Below, one piece after another: positions 26,126-33,402 of a stretch of 64,000 nt of DNA. The DNA is from Salinibacterium sp. NK8237 (GTDB lineage: Bacteria > Actinomycetota > Actinomycetes > Actinomycetales > Microbacteriaceae). Positions within the stretch are counted from its first letter, which is position 1. Every line of letters starts with the position of its first letter. The notes beneath the pieces are model-generated. The model was given only the letters and a program-made list of their open reading frames with translations. It searched no databases and was not told where the DNA came from. Made by a program: the position numbers and the translations under genes. The stretch covers positions 2,066,199 through 2,130,198 of the forward strand of contig NZ_JADYWE010000001.1 of the NCBI RefSeq assembly GCF_015864955.1, read 5' to 3'.

Positions 26126-26974
26126 GTGAGATTTGCACGACTCGGCCCCATCGGGTCAGAAATCCCTGTTGTACTGCACGACGGAGGCGCATTTGATCTG
26201 CGCCCCATCGCGTCAGATATCGACGGATCGTTCTTTGCATCGGGCGGCATCGACGCCGCCCGTGCCGCCGTCGCTGCAGGAACCCTCCCCGCCGTCGAGA
26301 CTGAGGGTGTTCGCGTCGGTGCAGCAATCGCTCAGCCCGGCAAAATCGTATGTGTCGGCCTCAACTACAGCGACCACGCGGAGGAAACCGGGGCAACGTT
26401 GCCCGACGAACCCGTCATCTTTATGAAAGACCCCAGCACCATGGTCGGCGCCTTCGACAACGTGCTCATCCCGCGCATGAGCGTCAAGACCGACTGGGAG
26501 GTCGAGCTCGGCGTCGTGATTGGCGCCACCGCTCGCTACCTTGACTCCCCGGATGACGCGGCCGCCGTCATTGCTGGTTACGCCGTCTCGCACGACGTTT
26601 CCGAGCGCGCTTTCCAACTCGAACGTGGCGGAACCTGGGACAAGGGTAAGAGCTGCGAGACCTTCAATCCGTTCGGGCCTGAGCTGGTAACCGCCGACGA
26701 GGTGTCCGACCCTCAAGCCTTGGGCTTGCGGCTGTGGGTGAATGGTGTCGAACGCCAGAATGGCACGACCGCGAATATGGCGTTCGGTGTCCACTACGTC
26801 GTCTGGTACTTGAGCCAGTTCATGGTGCTGCGCCCCGGCGATGTCATCAACACGGGAACGCCCGCCGGCGTGGCCATGGGTATTGAGGGCCAGCCGTATC
26901 TGCGGGCCGGCGATGTTGTTGAGCTCGAGATCGACGGCCTCGGTCGCGCACGCCAAGAGATGGTGCAAGCATGA
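26126..26974 (+). CDS. Fumarylacetoacetate hydrolase (FAH) family protein, diketo-acid hydrolase-like
   Basis: The protein has 282 residues from GTG 26126 with AAGGAGAG 8 nt upstream. The FAH core shows KIVCVGLNYSDHAEE, metal-ligand glutamates in DWEVELGVVIG, the Lys in KGKSCETFNPFGP, and the end NTGTPAGVAMG. It overlaps the SDR gene by 4 bp. The FAH+SDR pair is known from the oxidative L-fucose/L-rhamnose route (2,4-diketo-3-deoxy acid hydrolase and 2-keto-3-deoxy acid dehydrogenase). That assignment is an inference from pairing. Confidence 0.85.
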   Translation: MRFARLGPIGSEIPVVLHDGGAFDLRPIASDIDGSFFASGGIDAARAAVAAGTLPAVETEGVRVGAAIAQPGKIVCVGLNYSDHAEETGATLPDEPVIFMKDPSTMVGAFDNVLIPRMSVKTDWEVELGVVIGATARYLDSPDDAAAVIAGYAVSHDVSERAFQLERGGTWDKGKSCETFNPFGPELVTADEVSDPQALGLRLWVNGVERQNGTTANMAFGVHYVVWYLSQFMVLRPGDVINTGTPAGVAMGIEGQPYLRAGDVVELEIDGLGRARQEMVQA

Positions 26975-27720
26975 GCGCCGAGTTCGACGGTCTCGTCGCG
27001 GTAGTTACCGGGGGAGCCTCCGGCATCGGGCTAGCCTCCGCGCTTGCTCTTGCTGAGCGTGGTGCAACGGTGGCCGTGCTCGATCTGAACCCTGAGGCTC
27101 TGGATGCTCGCCTGCACGGATTCGCAGCAGACGTGTCAGATCGTGCCTCCGTGGTCGCGGCGGTTGCGGCGGCGGCCGAGAAGTTGGGCGGCATCGACAT
27201 CGTCGTGAACAACGCCGGCATCAGCGCGGTCGGAACCGTTGAAGAGAACGACGATGCTGAATGGGCTCGCGTGCTCAACATCAACGTGACTGGAATGGCA
27301 AGAGTGTCGGCAGCGGCCCTCCCGTGGCTGCGCAAGTCTGAGCATGCTGCGATCGTGAACCTTTGCTCCATCGCCGCCCTCAACGGCCTCCCGCAGCGCG
27401 CGCTCTATGGCGCCTCGAAAGGTGCCGTTCTTGCGCTCACCTACGCGATGGCGACCGACCATGTGGCGGATGGGGTGCGCGTCAACGCCGTCAGCCCCGG
27501 CACCGTCTCCACACCCTTTGTCGAACGGATGCTGCAGGGCTTCGACGATCCCGTCGCTGAACGCGCCGCCCTGGATGCCCGCCAGGCCACCGGACGCATG
27601 GTCACGCCCGAAGAAGTCGCCGGTGCCGTCGCGTATTTGGCGAGCCCACTCTCCGGCTCAACCACGGGCACCGCGCTCGAGGTTGATGGTGGAGTAACGC
27701 ACCTTCGCGTCAGAAAGTAG
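26971..27720 (+). CDS. SDR-family oxidoreductase paired with the FAH gene
   Basis: The protein has 249 residues with TGGASGIG cofactor loop, NNAGIS, catalytic Ser in NLCSIAAL, and YGASKGA (YxxxK). It is coupled to the FAH gene by an ATGA overlap. A role as a 2-keto-3-deoxy-sugar-acid dehydrogenase is plausible from the pair, with 3-oxoacyl reductase or other SDR activities as alternatives. No dehydratase for the same pathway is adjacent. Confidence 0.85.
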   Translation: MSAEFDGLVAVVTGGASGIGLASALALAERGATVAVLDLNPEALDARLHGFAADVSDRASVVAAVAAAAEKLGGIDIVVNNAGISAVGTVEENDDAEWARVLNINVTGMARVSAAALPWLRKSEHAAIVNLCSIAALNGLPQRALYGASKGAVLALTYAMATDHVADGVRVNAVSPGTVSTPFVERMLQGFDDPVAERAALDARQATGRMVTPEEVAGAVAYLASPLSGSTTGTALEVDGGVTHLRVRK

Positions 27721-27773
27721 GCGCTCGCGGCATCCGACTATCAAAAGTGGCAGTGGGAGGCCAAAACCGCTGG

Positions 27774-27779
27774 TATAGT
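27774..27779 (+). promoter_or_regulatory. Possible -10 box of tRNA-Arg
   Basis: TATAGT sits 28 bp before the mature tRNA. A good -35 is not evident. Confidence 0.35.
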
Positions 27780-27806
27780 TTTCTGGTTGGCGAAAGTCAA
27801 TGAGAT

Positions 27807-27882
27807 GCGCCCGTAGCTCAGCGGATAGAGCAATTGACTACGGATCAATAGGCCGGGGGTTCAAATCCCTCCGGGCGCACCA
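27807..27882 (+). tRNA. tRNA-Arg (anticodon ACG), island target
   Basis: The acceptor stem GCGCCCG (27807-27813) pairs with CGGGCGC (27872-27878), and CCA is encoded after the discriminator A. The anticodon stem ATTGA/TCAAT encloses CTACGGA, anticodon ACG. The 3' 47 bp are repeated at 32822-32868, marking this gene as an integration site. Confidence 0.95.
27836..27882 (+). repeat. Left attachment repeat (tRNA-Arg 3' end)
   Basis: These 47 bp run from the anticodon stem through CCA and are identical to 32822-32868. They define the left edge of a 5-kb island and keep the tRNA intact. Confidence 0.9.
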
Positions 27883-27890
27883 AATAAAGC

Positions 27891-27930
27891 AGGCCTGACC
27901 AGCACTTTCTCGTGGAGTGCGGTCGGGCCT
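27891..27930 (+). terminator. Hairpin just inside the left end of the island
   Basis: AGGCCTGACC and GGTCGGGCCT pair with one G-U, continued inward by GCACT/AGTGC. It lies 8 nt after tRNA-Arg and can replace the terminator displaced to the right end. The T-tract is poor. Confidence 0.5.
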
Positions 27931-27941
27931 GTTGTGGTTTC

Positions 27942-27963
27942 TGCCCACATCCTGCCCACACTT
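27942..27963 (-). repeat. Island-end motif, left copy
   Basis: TGCCCACATCCTGCCCACACTT matches 32698-32719 in 18 of 22 positions, same orientation. Read on the minus strand it gives KCGQDVG-like coding, which resembles the tail of some tyrosine integrases; that reading is tentative. The stretch 27964-28503 otherwise contains no gene I can support. Confidence 0.4.
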
Positions 27964-28284
27964 GAAAACAATGGGGCGTACTTTCGGGGCAAAAATCGAC
28001 CTGTCCGACTCGGCGGAACCCAGTGTTTATCTGGGTTTTGGTCCAGCGGGCGGAGTTGACCAATTGACCTCTGAACAATCGCCTGAGTAGACGGTGATTG
28101 CGCCTAGCGGCGCGTAACCGAACTAGGGGCAGGTCAGGGAGTAACCGAAACACTCAGGAGACCCTTCTGCCTCGGAAACTGCCAGAGCAGTGGAGCAAAG
28201 ACACTTAGCGGAAAGACCTGTTTCCAAGACAGATCGAGCCCCGGAAATCTGCCACTTCCTACCGAGGCTCGGAAGATGTTCCGC

Positions 28285-28315
28285 GTGTCTCGAAAGCTTT
28301 AGCTTTCTGAGACAC
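28285..28315. terminator. Stem-loop in the left island spacer
   Basis: GTGTCTCGAAAGC and GCTTTCTGAGACAC form a long stem with one bulged base around TTTA. No adjacent gene end is recognised, so its role is unclear. Confidence 0.4.
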
Positions 28316-28503
28316 CCACCTCGAACGTTTGACGCACCTTCATCTGGCTTAATCTCGGGTGAGTCATACGGGCACCGCACGCCCGCGCTCTTGACGGCCC
28401 CATGCGATAGCTCGGGAACGTCCGCTGCTCGTCCCGGTTGTGGGAGGGCGAGTGAAGGTGGGGGGCAATTGCCCGGCAATCCGAGAGCGGCTAGGCTGAG
28501 ATC

Positions 28504-28899
28504 ATGACAGAGTTTTCGGCTCTCACGGTTTTCGCAGGTCTCCCAGTTCGGGATCTGACGCTTGCGATCGAGTGGTACGAGCGGGTGTTGGGTCGTGCCC
28601 CTGACGCGCGACCCGCTCCCCAGATCGCCGACTACTACCTAACCGTTGATCGGGTGCCCGAGCATGGCACGCTTCAACTTCGGGAGGATGCCGACCGTGC
28701 CGGGGGTGGGATGACGACGATCAACGTGGAAGACATCACAGTGATCGCCCAGTCCCTTGCGAATCTGCAGGTGGCATTCGACACGCAAGAGTTCCCGATC
28801 GACGCCGTGACGGTTAGCTCCGTCACCGTGGGCACATTCGAAGACCCAGACGGCAACGCTGTCACCATCGTTCAACCTCACCTCCGGTCCACGGACTAG
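28504..28899 (+). CDS. VOC (glyoxalase/bleomycin-resistance fold) protein
   Basis: The protein has 131 residues with the two-module VOC pattern: opening FAGLPVRDLTLAIEWYERVLG and closing FEDPDGNAVTIVQPH. The expected metal-site positions are poorly conserved at the start. Members include glyoxalases, dioxygenases and antibiotic-binding proteins. It is the first intact gene inside the island, with no partner. Confidence 0.75.
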   Translation: MTEFSALTVFAGLPVRDLTLAIEWYERVLGRAPDARPAPQIADYYLTVDRVPEHGTLQLREDADRAGGGMTTINVEDITVIAQSLANLQVAFDTQEFPIDAVTVSSVTVGTFEDPDGNAVTIVQPHLRSTD

Positions 28900-29883
28900 A
28901 GGCGTAAGTAAGGTCTTTCCGTTGCCCGACGGAAGCGGATCCTGCACAGACAACGTCGATTTGCCCCGCAGCAGGTTACCCTTGCGGGGTAGCGATACCG
29001 CCACATAGCGATCACAGAACGCCGCCACAAAGCGATCAATTTTACACTTCTGCCCTAGGTGTTTGGTTGCTGCGACGGGACGCTGCCAGGCAGTGCGGGC
29101 CGTCCTGTACCGGGTCGGGCGCGTCCGGGGTCGGCCTGCGCGGCCTACGCGCCATGAGTCGCCAACTACTACCCGAGATCGCCTTCGCGATCGATATTGC
29201 GGTTCCGGGTCGGCCGTGTGGCGGCCCAGACCGGGCTCGGTGCTCTTCGAGTGCTTGATCAACCACATCCGGCCGAGTCTGGCTGCTTCGGTTTCGCGTG
29301 CACGCGGGGCCGCGGAGCTGAGATCAATGGACGTTACAGCGCCCCTCGGCGCATCGATCCAGGTCGATCTGCCCGCGGTTCGACGGCGGTCAAGCGGCGC
29401 ACGCCGCCCCGTCGGACATCGACCGCGTCGATGTCGCGCAATCGTCCGTCGCTCATGAATGCTCCGTCGAAAAGGAGCGCGATTTGCATCGAAACCGCTC
29501 CGAGCCCGGCATGTCCCCAAGGAGGCGGGCTTCGTAATTGTTCGAGTCGCAACTGCATCGCGACGGCTCCGGGACATCGCGATGGCGACAGCGCCTTCCA
29601 TACCGTAGCGACCTCAGGAGCCTCACTCTCGTCCGAAGGTGTGGTCGCCGCATCGGCCGGCATCATCGCATTGCTCGATGCACTCACTGAGGTCAAATGT
29701 AGGACGCAGGCGCCCAAGGCAGGATGAGTCCAGAACCGGTTGGTCCTCGTGCAGGCATCCTCTCAAAAAGGGCAGCCGGCCTACTGCACCGCCGGCCTAC
29801 TGCACCACCGGTCGACCAGCTCGCCGCACAACTCGTGGCGGGGAACTACATGGCCATTCCGGATAAAACTCGGACGCAAGGAG
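28900..29883. other. Degenerate island DNA with possible TetR-gene remnant
   Basis: Nearly 1 kb holds no intact gene. On the minus strand about 29380-29570 encodes MQIALLFDGAFMSDG, which resembles the C-terminal helix of TetR regulators, with frame changes around it. Near 28990-29040 two copies of a GCCACA(T/A)AGCGATCA motif occur, reminiscent of IS21-type ends. A tandem 16-bp duplication lies at 29775-29806. All are weak. Confidence 0.35.
29775..29806. repeat. Tandem duplication of a 16-bp unit
   Basis: GCCGGCCTACTGCACC occurs twice back to back (29775-29790 and 29791-29806). It is outside any supported gene. Confidence 0.8.
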
Positions 29884-30450
29884 TTATCCCTGTTGGAGGT
29901 CTGCTGCGGTCAACGAGTTCGGCAGCTTATCGCCCTCGTTGCCTAGCCATTGATATTTATCACCATCTGCACCAAAGAGGCCGGCGGTGCCACCCGTGAT
30001 GTAGAACTCATTTCCGGAGGCACCGGGCACGCCTGATTCCACTAAGAATACGAGATAGGACCCACTGGCGTCGATGACGATTTTGCTGCCGTCTTCAGAC
30101 ACCGAGTTGCCAGTTGCCAGCTGCCGGATCACGATTTCCTCACCGGCGCTAAACTTCTGGTCCAGTCTCGCATCATCGGGCAGTCCAGCTGGCTGGAAAA
30201 TCGCCGTTATCTCAGCCGTGGATGCGGTATAGGCAGAAGCAGAATCTGTCTCGGGGTACTCTTTCTGACTCGTCACGTCGATGCTTGCCACGAGCGTGCT
30301 ATCGGCGGCAAGCTCTTTGATGGAGTTGTAGAGCTTTACCCGTGAACCAGATGAGAACGTAACGGCCGGAGCGCAAGCTGCAAGCGACATAACGCTGACA
30401 ACTGCCACCATCATGAGGAACTGTCGGCCGTATTTGGGGAGCGAAATCAT
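29884..30450 (-). CDS. Secreted lipoprotein of unknown function (island)
   Basis: The protein has 188 residues with a lipoprotein signal ending in LAAC (Cys26). The mature part contains STLVASIDVTSQKEY and repeated beta-strand patterns such as SGSYLVFLVESG and EFYITGGTAGLF. I do not recognise a family with certainty. It follows the metalloprotease gene by 13 bp on the same strand, so the two are probably cotranscribed and act outside the cell together. Confidence 0.7.
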   Translation of the reverse strand: MISLPKYGRQFLMMVAVVSVMSLAACAPAVTFSSGSRVKLYNSIKELAADSTLVASIDVTSQKEYPETDSASAYTASTAEITAIFQPAGLPDDARLDQKFSAGEEIVIRQLATGNSVSEDGSKIVIDASGSYLVFLVESGVPGASGNEFYITGGTAGLFGADGDKYQWLGNEGDKLPNSLTAADLQQG

Positions 30451-30463
30451 TGTCCCAATCCAA

Positions 30464-30991
30464 TCAGTAGAGAGCGTTCATTCCTTGAGAGTCATCCGCA
30501 ACAAGTTGGCAGCCGATGCCCGCAGCGTAGTTGCTTGTCGAAACTGAATTCATAATGGCAGTAGCGGTCGAAGAATGATTGAGGCCCATCACGTGACCGA
30601 TCTCGTGGACCCAAACGCACTTGCGCTTCGTCACCGAGTACGAATTCGTGTAATAGGTGTTGATCCATGATTCACCCGTGTGGCCATCGCACGCCCACGT
30701 CGACCTACCGTCGTATCCCGCCGCCCCATTGTTCTTATAGGTCACTGTGAACGCCGCCGTGGAGCTGGTGAGTAGATTCGCGTCTGTGACGTTCCAAGCG
30801 CGTACCGCTGCAGATACTTCGGATGCGAACGGCGTGCCGCCAAGGTTTTGATACCGCTGCGGACTCAAGGTACAGCCCGTCGTGGTGTAGGCGTTCGCCC
30901 CGGTTACACCAAGCCCAACTGACATTGTGGACACTAAACCAACTGCTAAGATCGCCGGGACGACTTTCTGATTGCGGCTGCGAAGCTTCAT
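30464..30991 (-). CDS. Secreted matrixin-like zinc metalloprotease (island)
   Basis: The protein has 175 residues. A Sec signal ends near residue 34 (GANA-Y). The metzincin zinc motif HEIGHVMGLNH lies at 129-139 and the Met-turn AIMNS follows at about 146. Three conserved-looking cysteines could form disulfides. The size suits a minimal catalytic domain without a large propeptide. It heads a two-gene unit with the lipoprotein and is intact, unlike its island neighbours. Confidence 0.85.
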   Translation of the reverse strand: MKLRSRNQKVVPAILAVGLVSTMSVGLGVTGANAYTTTGCTLSPQRYQNLGGTPFASEVSAAVRAWNVTDANLLTSSTAAFTVTYKNNGAAGYDGRSTWACDGHTGESWINTYYTNSYSVTKRKCVWVHEIGHVMGLNHSSTATAIMNSVSTSNYAAGIGCQLVADDSQGMNALY

Positions 30992-31232
30992 TGACTTCCC
31001 GATCCGTTTCGATGATTTGTAACGATGCTGGCCAAGTTACGCGCCCTAAAGGTGAACGTCAATCAATTTCGCGGTCGCCCGCTTGGTAATAACCTGCAGA
31101 CGGCGACCGCGGCTCGGAAGCTGGGCTGGCGCGTGCGTATGGAGATCCGCCTGCGGTGGTCATGTCGGTGAAGGTTCGGCCCGCGGGCCGTCGTGATCTG
31201 CGGATTCATCCGGGATCCATCATTATGTAGTG

Positions 31233-31715
31233 ATGGATGTCATCGTTCGAAGAGCGGTTCCTGACGAGTGGCGCGCCGTGCAAGACATCCGCCTTCGAGC
31301 ACTAACTCGTGAGCCGTCTGCATTTGGCTCATCCGCGGGCGGAGAAAGCTTTCTCACCGAGGGTGATTGGCGGCAACGCATCGCGCACGGCTTCTCGGTA
31401 CTCGCCTGGGCGGACGAGGAGCCCATCGGAATGGTGAGTGGAATCGTTAAGCGGGAGACCGGTGGGCACGAGCTGGTAGGGATGTGGGTCGACCCCGAAC
31501 AGCGGGGAACTGGGGTGGCAACACTCGTGGTTGATGCCATGTGTGCCTAGGCGAAAGGCATGCGTGCGACAACGCTTGCTCTCTGGGTGGTTGTCGAGAA
31601 CCAACGAGCGCGCCGGTTTTATGAGCGTGTCGGTTTTCGGGCTACAGGCGACTACGCGAAGCTTCCCAGTCACCCTGAGCTGTCTGAAGAAAAAATGACG
31701 ATGGTCCTCCGTTAG
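31233..31715 (+). pseudogene. GNAT N-acetyltransferase interrupted by one amber codon
   Basis: The first 105 codons give a GNAT N-terminus (VRRAVPDEWRAVQDIRLRAL) and the acetyl-CoA strand VGMWVDPEQRGTGVATLVVD. A TAG at 31548-31550 follows CA. The same frame then continues with AKGMRATTLALWVVVENQ and ARRFYERVGFRATGDY to a normal stop at 31713. The usual residue at the stop is Trp, so a TGG to TAG change would explain it. The protein is functional only with suppression or if the base is a sequencing error. Confidence 0.85.
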
Positions 31716-31812
31716 AGGTTCCCTGTGACACAGGTCACGCCCGTGTTCGAGCTGCATGGGAAATCGTCGCGCTTGCGTGCTTTCGGATGAGAATAGTGGT
31801 CAGAGTGGCTCG

Positions 31813-32106
31813 TCAGAAACGTGAGGCTGAGTCCGCTGCGAAGCCAGCAATACGAACGATGTGATCGCACACGCGGTCGGGCGGGATTCTGTTCGCGGCC
31901 AACAAGGTAACGATGCCGTGGCCTGCCGCCCGGATTAGCTCCGCCGCCGCCGCCGCCGCCGCCGCGTCCGCTTCTTGCTCGGTGACGGTGCGGGCAACCT
32001 CTTCCTTCAGAATGCTGAATGCTGTGTGCAACTCCCCGGAAGTATCAGCAGACGCGAACGGGAGTGTCGTTCGGGTCGAGAACATTGCCTCACAAGCCTC
32101 GGCCAT
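31813..32106 (-). pseudogene. TetR-family C-terminal remnant without DNA-binding domain
   Basis: About 97 codons resemble a TetR ligand domain end (LHTAFSILKEEVARTV, AAGHGIVTLLAANRI). The helix-turn-helix half is absent and an in-frame stop precedes the ATG. Its 5' edge abuts the broken AbiEi gene at about 32106, indicating a deletion junction. An eight-copy GCC run (about 31940-31965) encodes poly-alanine. Confidence 0.5.
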
Positions 32107-32413
32107 TCAACCTGTTTGGAGTCGGCTCTTGCGCGCTTCGAGTTGATTGGCACCTGTTTGACCGTGCCACGTTCGAGATTGGTCGCACTCTGCTCGCGAC
32201 AGGGGACGAAGGTCAGAGCATCGAACTTTATTCGGCTGAGCGTTCGATTGTCGACGCGTTCAGGCTGCGAGGCACTGTCGGGTACGAGACCGGTATTGAG
32301 GCGTTGCGCAATTGGTTGAAGCACCCAGAGCATCCCAACCCGCCAGGTTGTTTGCCATTGCGCAGGCCCTGCCGCGAGCGGTCGGCCCCTACGAACCGCC
32401 TTGGAGATACTGA
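32107..32413 (+). pseudogene. AbiEi-type antitoxin remnant
   Basis: The surviving C-terminal part reads HLFDRATFEIGRTLLA, ELYSAERSIVDAFRLR and GIEALRNWLK, typical of AbiEi-family antitoxins of type IV systems. The N-terminal wing domain is missing at the junction with the TetR stump. A frameshift near 32340 moves the conserved tail (RLFAIAQALPRAVGPYE) into another frame ending at 32413. Gene order with the next remnant is that of abiEi-abiEii. Confidence 0.65.
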
Positions 32414-32414
32414 C

Positions 32415-32619
32415 ATGACCCCGGAGCAGACTTTTGCTGCGCTGCAACGCATCGCCCGATAGCAGGACCGCGCGCTGTGCGAAGTCCGTCGTCGAGGACA
32501 TGGCTTTGGCCGTCCTCAAAGATCATCTCACTGAAGTGTCGACATTCCTGAATCCAGTCTTCGTGGACGCAGTCGAACCTGCGGCAGCGTGGGACCTAAC
32601 TTCGAAGACGTGGATCTAA
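32415..32619 (+). pseudogene. AbiEii-type nucleotidyltransferase toxin remnant
   Basis: The start MTPEQTFAALQRIAR is the usual AbiEii/AbiGii toxin N-terminus but stops at TAG 32460. Downstream, VLKDHLTEVSTFLNPVF and AAAWDLTSKTWI look like the C-terminal end of the same family. The nucleotidyltransferase core has been deleted. The fragment begins 1 bp after the antitoxin stop. Confidence 0.6.
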
Positions 32620-32697
32620 GGCTGCTTGTTCTCTTTCCCTAATTCCACCGATGCAGTGGAGACGTAGCTCGTTACCGAGCAATAATCAGATTGACCG

Positions 32698-32719
32698 TGC
32701 CCACATTTCACCCACACTT
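32698..32719 (-). repeat. Island-end motif, right copy
   Basis: TGCCCACATTTCACCCACACTT is an 18/22 match in the same orientation to the left-end motif (27942-27963), 103 bp before the right attachment repeat. The stretch 32620-32821 has no gene I can support. Confidence 0.4.
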
Positions 32720-32821
32720 GGGGAGCATCGCCGTCAGCGCGCGGCATCGGAGTCGCGCCCAGTCACCAGTGTTTTGCAGAGATTTTGGACAGTTCCGCGC
32801 AACTCCGCGGAAACGGCTTTC

Positions 32822-32868
32822 GACTACGGATCAATAGGCCGGGGGTTCAAATCCCTCCGGGCGCACCA
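32822..32868 (+). repeat. Right attachment repeat (tRNA-Arg 3' fragment)
   Basis: Identical to 27836-27882 over 47 bp. Upstream sequence cannot form the tRNA 5' half, so this is an att remnant and not a second tRNA gene. Confidence 0.9.
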
Positions 32869-32872
32869 CTCG

Positions 32873-32911
32873 AGAAAGACCCCGCCTGTTGTGGCGGGGT
32901 CTTTCTTTTTT
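32873..32911 (+). terminator. Original tRNA-Arg terminator, displaced by the island
   Basis: AGAAAGACCCCGCC and GGCGGGGTCTTTCT form a perfect 14-bp stem with loop TGTTGT and a T-tract. It lies 4 nt after the right repeat, where the terminator of the uninterrupted tRNA gene would be expected. Confidence 0.9.
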
Positions 32912-32983
32912 ATGTTTGGCCAGTCTCCGCCGCGAAGGCTCCCGGCGCCAGGGCGAACAGGCAGGCCCTCAGCTGCCATGCAC

Positions 32984-33268
32984 CTACGCGCGGGGTTCGG
33001 ACCCCAGCGTCTTGAGTAGTTCGCCGATCTGGTGGTGGTGCTCTAGAGGGTGCCGAAGCGGCAGATCCGGGTAGAGCTCGTAGCTGTTGCGTCGTCCATC
33101 CCGCTTGCGCGTGAGGTACCCGTCTTCGACAAGTTCGGCGACGATGCGCTGGGCGGCTCGTTCGGTGATGCCCACGGCTTCGGCGATGTCCCGTAACCGC
33201 ATAGTGGGATCCCTAGAAACACACAATAGAACGTGTGCGTGATTGGTCAGGAAGGTCCAGCTGTTCAT
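32984..33268 (-). CDS. Winged-helix transcriptional regulator (MarR/ArsR-like)
   Basis: The protein has 94 residues. The helix-turn-helix MRLRDIAEAVGITERAAQR and the wing DGYLTRKRDGRRNSYEL are clear, and a short His-rich tail (HPLEHHHQIGELL) could help dimerisation or sense a ligand. It diverges from the bicarbonate permease gene across a 134-bp region containing a large inverted repeat. It probably represses both directions, since the repeat covers its own promoter. Confidence 0.85.
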   Translation of the reverse strand: MNSWTFLTNHAHVLLCVSRDPTMRLRDIAEAVGITERAAQRIVAELVEDGYLTRKRDGRRNSYELYPDLPLRHPLEHHHQIGELLKTLGSEPRA

Positions 33269-33289
33269 CTTTCCATCCTAGGTGACACG

Positions 33290-33331
33290 CGCTGTGCAAT
33301 ACACGCTATGGTTATCGTGTATTGCACAGCG
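33290..33331. promoter_or_regulatory. Double dyad operator between regulator and SbtA gene
   Basis: CGCTGTGCAATACACG (33290-33305) and CGTGTATTGCACAGCG (33316-33331) are perfect 16-bp inverted arms with a 10-bp centre. Each arm is itself a dyad, GTG-N5-CAC, with centres 23 bp apart, about two helical turns. This suggests two regulator dimers on one face of the DNA. Confidence 0.8.
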
Positions 33332-33402
33332 TATATTCAGGAGGTTGGCCCTTGGGCTCCTCCTAGGGGCTACGGACCGTAAGCGAACCAGAGAGTCACC
33401 GC

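Larger units (their letters stand above)
27836..32868. mobile_element. tRNA-Arg-integrated genomic island, degraded
   Basis: The 5.0-kb segment between the 47-bp repeats holds a VOC gene, a metalloprotease-lipoprotein pair and several broken genes (GNAT, TetR, AbiE pair). The tRNA's natural terminator lies beyond the right repeat. No intact integrase is left; 22-bp related motifs near both ends may be stumps of integrase genes. The mixture of broken genes indicates an old element no longer able to excise itself. Confidence 0.85.

Noticed and set aside
28639-29601. A 320-codon minus-strand frame in the island, partly opposite the VOC gene
   Set aside because: Its arginine-rich translation has no recognisable motif and it runs through the intact VOC gene.
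32822-32868. A second tRNA-Arg gene
   Set aside because: Only the 3' 47 bp match; the upstream bases cannot form acceptor or D stems, so it is an attachment-site fragment.
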